From contig JAFZOW010000031.1 in the NCBI GenBank assembly GCA_017552715.1, positions 1-50,142 on the forward strand: a stretch of DNA of 50,142 bases. Reading direction: 5' to 3'. How positions within the stretch are numbered: the first letter of the stretch is position 1; every line of letters begins with the position of its first letter. The notes below the pieces were generated by a model. The model had not been told where the DNA came from. It did not search any database and saw only the letters and a list, made by a program, of their open reading frames with translations. The stretch comes from Lachnospiraceae bacterium. GTDB taxonomy: Bacteria > Bacillota > Clostridia > Lachnospirales > Lachnospiraceae. Positions 33,040 to 41,208 of the stretch are shown piece after piece. The translations under genes and the position numbers were made by a program.

Positions 33040-33825
33040 ATGGCTATTCCGGTAAAGCTTGAGGTATTTGAAGGTCCCCTGGATCTGCTGCTGCACCTGA
33101 TCGAAAAGAATAAGGTGGATATCTACGATATCCCCATCGTCGAGATCACGGCCCAGTATCTGGATTACATCCGGGCCATGGAGCGGGAGGACATGAACAT
33201 CATGAGCGAGTTCCTTGTGATGGCGGCCACCCTGCTTTCCATCAAGTGCCGTATGCTCCTGCCTAAACAGAAGAATGAGGACGGCGAGGAGGAAGATCCC
33301 AGAGCAGAACTGGTTCAGAAGCTTCTGGAGCATAAGATGTACAAGTACATGGCCTTTGAACTGAAGGACCGCTATGTGGATGCGGGAAAATCCATGTATA
33401 AGGCCCCCAGCATGCCGGAAGCTGTACTGAACTACAGGGAGCCCACCGACTATGAAGCCCTGGTGCGGGATCTGAACTTAATGAAGCTGGGAGAGATCTA
33501 CCGGGAGATGCTCAAGCGGGTAGAGGACCGGGTGGACCCCATCCGCAGCAAGTTCGGAAACATCACCAAAGACGAGGTCTCGGTAGAGAATAAGCAGAAC
33601 GAGATACTGAAATACTTAAACGAACACGAGATCTGCTCTTTCCGGGAACTCTTAAACGGCCAGGTGCGGCGGATCGATATCATCGTAAGCTTTCTGGTGG
33701 TACTGGAGCTTATGAAGCTGGGGCAGATCGTTATCCGTCAGGATGCGCTCTTCGATGACATCCTGATCGAGCGGGCCGAGGATGTGAGCGCCATGGAACT
33801 GGACGAAAGCTTTGCGATCATGTAG
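33040..33825 (+). CDS. scpA: Segregation and condensation protein A
   Basis: ScpA is the kleisin subunit that bridges the SMC dimer and binds ScpB for chromosome condensation and segregation. The 261-residue protein begins with the conserved FEGPLDLLLHLIEKNKVDIY, followed by MSEFLVMAATLLSIKCRMLL, and ends with a winged-helix segment (VSFLVVLELMKLGQI), the SMC-binding end. AGGAGA precedes ATG. scpB follows 10 bases after the stop. Confidence 0.96.
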   Translation: MAIPVKLEVFEGPLDLLLHLIEKNKVDIYDIPIVEITAQYLDYIRAMEREDMNIMSEFLVMAATLLSIKCRMLLPKQKNEDGEEEDPRAELVQKLLEHKMYKYMAFELKDRYVDAGKSMYKAPSMPEAVLNYREPTDYEALVRDLNLMKLGEIYREMLKRVEDRVDPIRSKFGNITKDEVSVENKQNEILKYLNEHEICSFRELLNGQVRRIDIIVSFLVVLELMKLGQIVIRQDALFDDILIERAEDVSAMELDESFAIM

Positions 33826-33835
33826 GAGTGCATAA

Positions 33836-34735
33836 ATGGAAAAAACGGAAGTGACAGAAACAGAAGAGATAAAAGAGGCGGAAGAGAGCCTGGAGGCGCA
33901 GAAAGCGGCCGTGGAAGCGGAAACGGTCAAAGAAGCCGAAGCTTCTACAGATGCGGAAGAAAGCGCTGAAGCTGAAGCGGTGGAAGAAGCCAAAGATGCG
34001 GAAGCTTCCGGAGATGCGGAAGAAGGTGCCGAAGCGGAGGCTGCCGGAGAGAGTGCGGAAAAAGAAATAAAGGAAAGCGCTAAGAAAAAGAAGACGAAAA
34101 AGGCAAAGGAAGAAAAGGACAGGCCGGAAGAGGCGGCGGAGAATGATGATATCCCCGCTCCGGAAAATCCGGAAGCCGCCATCGAGGCTATCCTCTTTGC
34201 CACGGGCAATTCCGTAAAGATCGAGCGCCTTTGCGAAGTACTGCATATGTCGGAACTGGAAGTGCATGCCGCCATCGACCGGATGAAAAAGGAATATGCC
34301 GAGGGCAAGCGGGGGATACAGCTTACGGAACTGGAAGACGCCGTGCAGCTGGGGACCAAGGGAGAGTATTACGAATACCTGATCCGTCTGGCCAGGAGCC
34401 CGAAGCGGGCCAGCCTTTCGGACAGCGCCATCGAAACTCTTTCCATCATCGCCTACAAGCAGCCCGTGACCAAGGCCGAGATCGAACGCATCCGCGGGGT
34501 TTCCTGCGAGCACGCGCTGAACCGTCTGCTGGAATATGACCTGATCGAGGAACTGGGACGCCTGGATGCACCGGGCCGGCCGCTGCTCTTCGGGACCACC
34601 GAGCAGTTCCTGCGTTCCTTCGGGGTAAGCTCCCTGGGAGAGCTGCCCACCTTAAGCCCCGAACTGGTGGAAGATTTCCGTATCCAGGCGGAAGCGGAGG
34701 CGGAGGAAGACATGCAGCTGACGCTGGATGTGTAA
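33836..34735 (+). CDS. scpB: Segregation and condensation protein B with a long acidic N-terminal extension
   Basis: ScpB dimers bind the kleisin ScpA in the SMC complex. The conserved core starts near residue 109 (PEAAIEAILFATGNSVKIER) and carries the tandem winged helices with SDSAIETLSIIAYKQPVTKA, RGVSCEHALNRLLEYDLIEE and the GRPLLFGTTEQFLRSFG motif. About 105 residues before this are Glu/Ala/Lys-rich, low-complexity and probably disordered; typical ScpB proteins of about 190 residues lack them. The ribosome site AGGAG and ATG 33836 favour the long form, and no better start is seen close to the core. The extension could tune solubility or nucleoid interactions (inference). Confidence 0.93.
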   Translation: MEKTEVTETEEIKEAEESLEAQKAAVEAETVKEAEASTDAEESAEAEAVEEAKDAEASGDAEEGAEAEAAGESAEKEIKESAKKKKTKKAKEEKDRPEEAAENDDIPAPENPEAAIEAILFATGNSVKIERLCEVLHMSELEVHAAIDRMKKEYAEGKRGIQLTELEDAVQLGTKGEYYEYLIRLARSPKRASLSDSAIETLSIIAYKQPVTKAEIERIRGVSCEHALNRLLEYDLIEELGRLDAPGRPLLFGTTEQFLRSFGVSSLGELPTLSPELVEDFRIQAEAEAEEDMQLTLDV

Positions 34736-34781
34736 AATTCGTGATGAATGTGAAAAAGTCCTAGGAAAAGTTTTTCTTTTG

Positions 34782-34790
34782 TGTTATAAT
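34782..34790 (+). promoter_or_regulatory. Extended -10 promoter of the carboxyltransferase operon
   Basis: TGTTATAAT at 34782-34790 is an extended -10 with a consensus hexamer. A -35 at the right distance is poor (TAGGAA near 34762). The leader would start near 34797, about 68 bases before ATG 34865. Confidence 0.6.
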
Positions 34791-34864
34791 CGGAAACGGT
34801 GTGCCGCGGCAAACCTGTGCCGGGGCGTGAGAACATTTTTATAAGCTTAACGGAGGTAAAAGGA

Positions 34865-36253
34865 ATGGGTAGTTCAACAAGCTTAAGCCGGGGGCGGATC
34901 GATCAGCTTCTGGACGAGAAAAGTTTCGTTGAGATCGGTTCTGCCATAAAGGCCAGAGCCACCGATTTCAATCAGAAACCCGCCGATGCCGCATCGGACG
35001 GTGTCGTCACCGGCTATGGTACCATCGAGGGCCGCCGGGTCTATGTGTACAGCCAGGATGCTGCTGTGCTGGGCGGAAGTATCGGTGAGATGCATGCGAA
35101 GAAGATCTGTGCGATCTATGATCTGGCTCTGAAGACCGGAACCCCGGTGATCGGCCTGATCGATTCCACGGGACTGCGTCTTACGGAATCCACCGACGCG
35201 CTGAATTCCCTCGGCGAGATCTATTTCAAGCAGGCTATGGCAAAGGGCGTGGTACCCCAGATCACTGCAGTGTTCGGAAACTGCGGCGGCGGTCTTGCTC
35301 TGGTCCCGGCTATGACGGATTTCTGCTTCATGGAGGAGAAGAACGGACACATCTTTGTGAATTCCCCGGATGCCATTGACGGGAATTATACAGAGAAGAA
35401 TGACACTTCTGCCGCAAAGTTCCAGTTTGAGGAGAGCGGTAATGCGGATTTCGTAGGCAGCGCCGAGGAGATCTGTGCCGATATCCGCAAGCTCGTCACC
35501 ATGCTTCCCCAGAATGATGATGATGTGGCGATCACGGATACCCAGGACGATTTGAACCGTGTGATCCCCGATCTTGCAGGGGCTGCGGGTGATACCTCCA
35601 TTCTGCTTTCCAATATCGCGGATGACAATGATTTCGTGGAAGTCGGCAGCGGCTACGCGAAGGATATGGTCACCGGCTTTATCCGCCTGGACGGCATCAC
35701 GGTAGGCTGCGTTGCCAACCGCTGCGAGATCGTAGGGGATGACGGGAAGGTTAACAAGCTTTCCGGACGCATGAGCCACAAGGGTGCTTACAAGGCTGCG
35801 GATTTTGTATACTTCTGCGACAGCTTCGGGATCCCCGTACTTTCCGTAACGAATGTAACGGGCTTCGAAGCTACCATGTGCAGTGAGAAGAATATGGCCA
35901 AGGCGGCTGCAACCCTGACGGAAGCCTTTGCCAATTGCGATGTGCCCAGAGTGAACCTGATCGTAGGTAAGGCTTACGGCAGCGCTTATGTCTGCATGAA
36001 CTCCAAGGGTATCGGAGCGGATCTTGTGTATGCATGGCCCGGCGCCGAGATCGGTCCCATGGAAGCAAAGCAGGCAGCGAAGCTTCTTTATGAAGGAAAG
36101 GATGCGGCTCTGGTGGATGCGGCTGCGAAGGAATTTGCCGCTCTGCAGAACAATGCGGCCTCTGCGGCGGCCCGCGGTTATGTGGATGCGATCATCGAAC
36201 CGCAGGATTCCCGTAAGCATCTGATCTACGCCATCGAGATGCTCTTTGAGTGA
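34865..36253 (+). CDS. 12S/MmdA-type CoA-ester carboxyltransferase subunit
   Basis: The 462-residue protein is a biotin-dependent carboxyltransferase of the methylmalonyl-CoA decarboxylase alpha / transcarboxylase 12S group. It moves a carboxyl group between biotin and an acyl-CoA. Motifs: FGNCGGGLALVPAMTDF (oxyanion loop, around residue 140-155), KAYGSAYVCMNSKGIGADLV and YAWPGAEIGPMEA in the C-terminal half. It is shorter than typical members (about 510 residues). ATG 34865 is chosen because GGAGGT lies seven bases upstream; the frame is open back to 34799. It heads an operon with OadG, a biotin carrier, OadB and a 5S-type protein. The CoA ester (malonyl- or methylmalonyl-CoA) is not determinable. 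Confidence 0.85.
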   Translation: MGSSTSLSRGRIDQLLDEKSFVEIGSAIKARATDFNQKPADAASDGVVTGYGTIEGRRVYVYSQDAAVLGGSIGEMHAKKICAIYDLALKTGTPVIGLIDSTGLRLTESTDALNSLGEIYFKQAMAKGVVPQITAVFGNCGGGLALVPAMTDFCFMEEKNGHIFVNSPDAIDGNYTEKNDTSAAKFQFEESGNADFVGSAEEICADIRKLVTMLPQNDDDVAITDTQDDLNRVIPDLAGAAGDTSILLSNIADDNDFVEVGSGYAKDMVTGFIRLDGITVGCVANRCEIVGDDGKVNKLSGRMSHKGAYKAADFVYFCDSFGIPVLSVTNVTGFEATMCSEKNMAKAAATLTEAFANCDVPRVNLIVGKAYGSAYVCMNSKGIGADLVYAWPGAEIGPMEAKQAAKLLYEGKDAALVDAAAKEFAALQNNAASAAARGYVDAIIEPQDSRKHLIYAIEMLFE

Positions 36254-36281
36254 TATGGTGCAGGGAAGGAGAAGATTGCAA

Positions 36282-37112
36282 ATGAAGAAAAAGATTAAAG
36301 CGCTTCTGCTCATGCTCGTCTGCATCTTCGCTCTGACAGCCTGTGGAGAGACGACGGTCAAGCCTCTTCTGGAGGATCCGCATTCGGAGCTGGATGAAGA
36401 GGTGCAGGAGATCTGCGCTCTTGTGGTTTCTCTCGGCAGCGCCACTGCAGAGGAGCTGGCGTATTACGACGAGATGAAGATTGATGAGGTGGAATACCTT
36501 AACCAGTTGCTGTCTCAGAGCTATGGCGTGCGGACGGATTTTTCCATCATCCTTAAGGGAGCTCATTCCTATGCGGATTCAAAGAAGCTGCTCCTGGATA
36601 ATGAACTGGAGAATGCTCTGCCCGAAACCGGGAGCATCACTTACGATGTGGATGCTGACCAGGTGATCGCCAATGTTCACTTCAAGACCCTTAAGCCCAA
36701 TGAGGGCGGTCATGACGGTATCGTGGAGATCATCTACGATAAGAATCTCCATGTAACGGCCGTTACGGTGAATACCATTCTGGGTCTGGGCGAGTCCATG
36801 CAGAGAGCCGGAACGAACACCCTGATCGGTATGGGCACAGTGTTCATCATGCTGATCCTTATAGCGATCATCATTTCGATGCTCAAGTATGTGCCCAAGC
36901 TTCTGGATGCCTTTAAGGCACCGGCAGAGGGAGTTACCGAGGCTTCCGTAGACAAGGCCATCGCCGGCATCGTTGAGCGCGAGGAAGCGCAGCAGGATGA
37001 GGCGGATGATACGGAACTCATTGCCGTTATCGCGGCAGCCATAGCGGCAGCCGGCGGCGAGAGCGCATCCACGGACGGTTTCGTGGTGCGCAGCATCAGA
37101 AGGATCAGATAA
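36282..37112 (+). CDS. OadG-like lipoprotein, small membrane subunit of the Na+ pump
   Basis: A lipoprotein signal (LLMLVCIFALTAC, lipobox LTAC with Cys21) is followed by an extracytoplasmic domain with a DUF3887-like look, then one transmembrane helix around residues 197-215 (GMGTVFIMLILIAIIISML), then a cytoplasmic stretch rich in Ala and acidic residues ending FVVRSIRRIR. The helix and C-terminal part correspond to the gamma subunit (OadG/MmdD) of Na+-translocating decarboxylases, which anchors the complex. The fusion to an exported lipoprotein domain is unusual compared with the small classical OadG. ATG 36282 follows AAGGAGA; the frame also opens at TTG 36246 without support. Confidence 0.78.
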   Translation: MKKKIKALLLMLVCIFALTACGETTVKPLLEDPHSELDEEVQEICALVVSLGSATAEELAYYDEMKIDEVEYLNQLLSQSYGVRTDFSIILKGAHSYADSKKLLLDNELENALPETGSITYDVDADQVIANVHFKTLKPNEGGHDGIVEIIYDKNLHVTAVTVNTILGLGESMQRAGTNTLIGMGTVFIMLILIAIIISMLKYVPKLLDAFKAPAEGVTEASVDKAIAGIVEREEAQQDEADDTELIAVIAAAIAAAGGESASTDGFVVRSIRRIR

Positions 37113-37139
37113 TAGAAAATCATTCAGGAGGATTAAAAA

Positions 37140-37508
37140 ATGAAAAACTATACCATCACCGTGAACGGCAATGTATATGATGTAACCGTGGAAGAGGGCG
37201 CAGGCAGCGGCGCAGCTGCTGCAGCTCCCAAGGCAGCCCCTAAGGCAGCTCCCAAGGCAGCTCCCGCTGCAAAGAGCAGTTCTGCCGGCGCAGGCAGCAT
37301 CAAGATCGAAGCCGGTGCAGCCGGTAAGGTCTTCAAGATCGAGAAGAATGTTGGCGATTCCGTTAAGAAGGGCGATGCAGTGCTGATCATCGAGGCCATG
37401 AAGATGGAGATCCCTCAGGTGGCTCCCGCCGACGGTAAGGTTGCCAGCATCGATGTGGCTGTGGGCGATGCCTGTGAGGCAGGTCAGGTTCTGGCTACCC
37501 TGAACTGA
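37140..37508 (+). CDS. Biotin carboxyl carrier protein (1.3S-type)
   Basis: The 122-residue protein ends in a biotinyl domain with the canonical EAMKMEI motif; Lys88 is the biotin attachment site. A short Ala/Pro/Lys linker (about residues 25-45) links an N-terminal beta segment to it. It carries the carboxyl group between the two carboxyltransferases and the membrane pump. AGGAGG precedes ATG. Placed between oadG-like and oadB genes, as in decarboxylase operons. Confidence 0.93.
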   Translation: MKNYTITVNGNVYDVTVEEGAGSGAAAAAPKAAPKAAPKAAPAAKSSSAGAGSIKIEAGAAGKVFKIEKNVGDSVKKGDAVLIIEAMKMEIPQVAPADGKVASIDVAVGDACEAGQVLATLN

Positions 37509-37543
37509 GAGGACTGTTAGATTATTGCGGAGGTATTTGATCA

Positions 37544-38710
37544 ATGAGTGAGATCATTAACAATCTGCTCGGCCAGATGGCGTTCATGAATCCGTCCTTT
37601 ACCTATAAGAACGTGATCATGATCTGCGTGGCGCTCTTTTTCCTCTACCTGGCGATCCGGCATGAATTTGAACCCCTGCTGCTGGTACCGATCGCATTCG
37701 GTATGCTGCTGGTGAACATTTATCCGGATATCATGATGCGGGCCGAGGATTCGCCGAACGGCGTGGGCGGATTACTGTATTATTTCTACGTACTGGATGA
37801 GTGGGCCATCCTGCCCTCCCTCATCTTCATGGGCGTGGGAGCCATGACCGATTTCGGCCCCCTGATCGCCAACCCGGCCAGCTTCCTTCTGGGTGCGGCC
37901 GCGCAGTTCGGTATCTTTGCCGCCTACTTCGGTGCACTCTTTGCAGGTGCCATGGGCTGGGCGGACTTTAACGACAAGGCTGCAGCCGCCATCTCCATCA
38001 TCGGCGGCGCAGATGGTCCTACATCCATCTTCCTTGCAGGAAAACTGGGTCAGACCAAGTATCTGGGCCCCATTGCCGTGGCTGCTTATTCCTACATGTC
38101 ACTGGTGCCCATCATCCAGCCCCCCATCATGAAGGCTCTTACCACCAAGAAAGAGCGTCAGATCAAGATGGGACAGCTCAGACCCGTGTCCAAGCTGGAG
38201 AAGATCCTCTTCCCCATCATCGTGACCATCGTGGTCTCCATCGTACTGCCGACTACGGCTCCTCTGGTGGGTATGCTCATGCTGGGTAATCTCTTCCGTG
38301 AGTCCGGTGTGGTCCGTCAGCTTACCGAGACTGCATCCAATGCACTTATGTACATCGTGGTGATCGTGCTGGGAACTTCCGTGGGTGCTACCACTTCCGC
38401 TGAAGCTTTCCTGAATACGGATACGCTCTTCATCGTTGCTCTGGGTCTGGTGGCCTTCGCCTTCGGTACGGCGGCCGGTACACTCTTCGGCAAGCTGATG
38501 TGTGTGATCACCAAGGGTAAGGTCAATCCGTTGATCGGTTCGGCCGGTGTGAGCGCGGTGCCTATGGCGGCCCGTGTTTCCCAGAGGGTTGGTGCCGAGG
38601 AGGATCCTACCAATTTCCTGCTCATGCATGCCATGGGACCCAATGTGGCAGGCGTGATCGGTACGGCGGTGGCCGCAGGTACCTTCATGGCCATCTTCGG
38701 TGTGTTCTGA
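37544..38710 (+). CDS. oadB: Na+-translocating decarboxylase beta subunit
   Basis: The beta subunit is the integral membrane part that decarboxylates carboxybiotin and pumps Na+ outward. The 388-residue protein has about ten hydrophobic segments. The highly conserved IIGGADGPTSIFLA motif contains the Na+-site aspartate, Asp157 here; a second conserved stretch is GVSAVPMAARVSQRVG near residue 335. GGAGGT precedes ATG. The orthologue could equally be called MmdB or GcdB, because the beta subunit does not reveal the substrate. Confidence 0.94.
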   Translation: MSEIINNLLGQMAFMNPSFTYKNVIMICVALFFLYLAIRHEFEPLLLVPIAFGMLLVNIYPDIMMRAEDSPNGVGGLLYYFYVLDEWAILPSLIFMGVGAMTDFGPLIANPASFLLGAAAQFGIFAAYFGALFAGAMGWADFNDKAAAAISIIGGADGPTSIFLAGKLGQTKYLGPIAVAAYSYMSLVPIIQPPIMKALTTKKERQIKMGQLRPVSKLEKILFPIIVTIVVSIVLPTTAPLVGMLMLGNLFRESGVVRQLTETASNALMYIVVIVLGTSVGATTSAEAFLNTDTLFIVALGLVAFAFGTAAGTLFGKLMCVITKGKVNPLIGSAGVSAVPMAARVSQRVGAEEDPTNFLLMHAMGPNVAGVIGTAVAAGTFMAIFGVF

Positions 38711-38763
38711 GGATAAGTGCATAGCACGGATCCCTGTACAGCGATTTTTAGGAGGATAGAGAA

Positions 38764-40257
38764 ATGGCAAAAAATAATAATAACAGCAAGGTCGAAGTGA
38801 AAACGACCGAAAAGCGGGCAGAGAGCACCATCGAGAAGAAGCCCGTTGGCATTATGGAAACGGTGCTGCGTGATGCGCATCAGTCCCTGATCGCCACCCG
38901 TATGCCTACCGAGAAGATGCTGCCCATCGTACCCACCATGGACAAGGTCGGTTATCATGCCGTAGAGTGCTGGGGCGGTGCTACTTTCGATGCATCCCTG
39001 CGTTTCCTGAAGGAAGATCCCTGGGAGCGCCTGCGCAAGCTGCGTGACGGCTTCAAGAACACCAAGCTGCAGATGCTCTTCCGCGGACAGAACATCTTAG
39101 GCTATCGTCCTTACGCGGATGATGTGGTGTACGCTTTCGTTGAGAAGTCCGTAGCAAACGGTATCGATGTGATCCGTATCTTCGACTGCCTGAATGATAT
39201 CCGTAACCTGCAGGCAGCGGTGGATGCCACCAACAAGATCAAGAAGCAGGAAGGCCGCGGTGAATCCCAGATCGCCCTTTCCTATACCCTGGGTGATGCC
39301 TATACCCTGGAGTACTGGGCAGATATGGCCAAGAAGATCGAGGAGATGGGAGCGGATTCCATCTGCATCAAGGATATGGCCGGCCTGCTGGTTCCTTATC
39401 GTGCAGCCGAGCTGGTGAAGACCCTGAAGGAGAGCACCAAGCTTCCCATCCAGCTTCATACCCACTACACCTCCGGTGTGGCTTCCATGACTTATCTGAA
39501 GGCTGTAGAAGCCGGTGTAGACGTTATAGACTGCGCCATCTCGCCTTTCGCACTGGGTACTTCCCAGCCTGCCACCGAGGTTATGGTGGAGACCTTCAAG
39601 GGAACTCCCTATGATACCGGTTACGATCAGAAGATCCTGGCCGAGATCGCCGATTACTGGAGACCTTATCGTGAGGAGTGCATCGAGAGCGGCCTCATGA
39701 GCACCAAGGTGCTGGGCGTAAACATAAAGACCCTGCTTTATCAGGTACCCGGCGGAATGCTTTCCAACATGGTATCGCAGCTTAAAGAGCAGCATGCCGA
39801 GGATAAGTACAACGATGTGCTGGAGGAGATCCCCCGCGTACGTAAAGACTGCGGTGAGCCCCCTCTGGTCACACCTTCGTCCCAGATCGTTGGTACCCAG
39901 GCTATCTTCAACGTACTCATGGGTGAGCGTTACAAGACTGCAACCGGTGAGTTCAAGGATCTGCTCCGCGGTAATTACGGCCAGACCGTTAAGCCCATGA
40001 ACAAGGACGTGATCAACAAGGTCATCCCCGGCGAGAAGCGTTCCACGGCCCGCAGTGCCGAGGCTACCGGTCACGATAAGCCCGAGCTGGAAGCTATCGA
40101 AGCGGAGATGAAGCAGTACAAGCAGCAGGATGAGGACGTGCTGTCCTATGCACTTTTCCCTCAGGTTGCCACGGACTTCTTCAAGTACCGCGAAGCACAG
40201 CAGCAGAAGGTAGATGCGAAGAAGGCAGATACCAAGAACGGTGCTTACCCTGTATAA
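38764..40257 (+). CDS. oadA: 5S-type carboxyltransferase (oxaloacetate decarboxylase alpha / pyruvate carboxylase-like)
   Basis: The 497-residue protein carries the HMGL-like TIM barrel that transfers carboxyl groups between a keto acid and biotin. It shows TVLRDAHQSLIATRM, LFRGQNILGYRPYADDV, CIKDMAGLLVPYRA with catalytic Lys203, and QLHTHYTSGVA with metal-binding His232 and His234, then PGGMLSNM. It ends without a fused biotin domain, which is supplied by the separate carrier gene. A lysine-rich N-terminal tail (about 25 residues) precedes the core. Its presence with a 12S-type subunit in the same operon resembles methylmalonyl-CoA:pyruvate transcarboxylase. A strong AGGAGG site precedes ATG; a terminator closes the operon. 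Confidence 0.9.
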   Translation: MAKNNNNSKVEVKTTEKRAESTIEKKPVGIMETVLRDAHQSLIATRMPTEKMLPIVPTMDKVGYHAVECWGGATFDASLRFLKEDPWERLRKLRDGFKNTKLQMLFRGQNILGYRPYADDVVYAFVEKSVANGIDVIRIFDCLNDIRNLQAAVDATNKIKKQEGRGESQIALSYTLGDAYTLEYWADMAKKIEEMGADSICIKDMAGLLVPYRAAELVKTLKESTKLPIQLHTHYTSGVASMTYLKAVEAGVDVIDCAISPFALGTSQPATEVMVETFKGTPYDTGYDQKILAEIADYWRPYREECIESGLMSTKVLGVNIKTLLYQVPGGMLSNMVSQLKEQHAEDKYNDVLEEIPRVRKDCGEPPLVTPSSQIVGTQAIFNVLMGERYKTATGEFKDLLRGNYGQTVKPMNKDVINKVIPGEKRSTARSAEATGHDKPELEAIEAEMKQYKQQDEDVLSYALFPQVATDFFKYREAQQQKVDAKKADTKNGAYPV

Positions 40258-40280
40258 ATCCGTACTTTAATGATGTGAAA

Positions 40281-40311
40281 GTGGCTTTGTTCTGACAAGG
40301 CCACTTTTTTT
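40281..40311 (+). terminator. Terminator of the carboxyltransferase operon
   Basis: GTGGCTTTGT (40281-40290) pairs with ACAAGGCCAC (40295-40304, one T-G wobble), loop TCTG, followed by seven T. Confidence 0.92.
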
Positions 40312-40341
40312 CGAATCAGGCATAATTACCGGGAGAAGGAA

Positions 40342-41208
40342 ATGATCGAAGAGCTTAAGGAACAATACGGGCATCTGAGTAAAGGTCATCGCAGGATCGC
40401 CGATTATGTGGCGGAGAATGCAGAGAGCGCGGCCTTCCTTACGGCGGCGAAGCTGGGGGAGGCCTGCGGAGTCAGCGAATCCACGGTGGTGCGTTTTGCC
40501 ATGCGCCTGGGCTATGACGGCTACGGGGATTTCCAGAAAGCCCTGGCCGACGAAGTAAAGGACCGGCTGATCCCGCCCAAGGTGAACCAGACCATGCGGC
40601 TTAAGGAGGATCCTTCGGAACTGATGCGCAAGGTGCTGGTACGGGATGCCCAGAATATCGTGGACAGCATACATATGGTGTCGGCGACTTCCTTCGATAC
40701 GGCGGTGGACCTTCTTAAGGAGGCTCCCCATGTGTATATCCTGGGGATACGCAGCTGTGCGCCTCTTGCCCAGTATTTTTCCTACTATCTGGGCCTGATG
40801 CGGAAGAACGTGATATCACTTTCCAGTAACAATGTGAATGAACTCTTTGAGCAGCTGGCCTGGCTGGAGCAGGGAGATGCGGTGGTGGGGATCAGCTTCC
40901 CGCGCTACTCCTTAAGAACGCTGAAAGCCATGGATTACGCAAATTCCAGAGGGGCACGGCTCATCACCATCACCGACAGTGAATACTCTCCCATGAACAT
41001 GTATTCCTCCTGCAATCTGTGGGTCAGGTCGGATATGATCACGCTGGTGGATTCCATGGTGGCTCCCATGAGCCTCATCAATTCCCTGATCGTGGCACTG
41101 TATATGCGGGATCAGGACAGGATCAACGAATACCTGGGACGGATGGAAGAGATCTGGGATAATTACCAGACCTATGCCTCGGACGATCTTTCCGAGCCGG
41201 GGGAATAA
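40342..41208 (+). CDS. MurR/RpiR-family transcriptional regulator
   Basis: The 288-residue protein has the N-terminal helix-turn-helix of the RpiR family (residues about 1-77; ACGVSESTVVRFAMRLGYDG) and a C-terminal SIS sugar-phosphate-binding domain from about 125 (VYILGIRSCAPLAQYFSYYL; GDAVVGISFPRYS; ITDSEYSPM). Such regulators sense phosphosugars and control sugar or amino-sugar catabolism. No sugar genes are adjacent, so the target is unknown. It starts 30 bases after the upstream terminator behind GGGAGAAGG, and the stop abuts the next ATG, so the two genes are cotranscribed. Confidence 0.9.
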   Translation: MIEELKEQYGHLSKGHRRIADYVAENAESAAFLTAAKLGEACGVSESTVVRFAMRLGYDGYGDFQKALADEVKDRLIPPKVNQTMRLKEDPSELMRKVLVRDAQNIVDSIHMVSATSFDTAVDLLKEAPHVYILGIRSCAPLAQYFSYYLGLMRKNVISLSSNNVNELFEQLAWLEQGDAVVGISFPRYSLRTLKAMDYANSRGARLITITDSEYSPMNMYSSCNLWVRSDMITLVDSMVAPMSLINSLIVALYMRDQDRINEYLGRMEEIWDNYQTYASDDLSEPGE

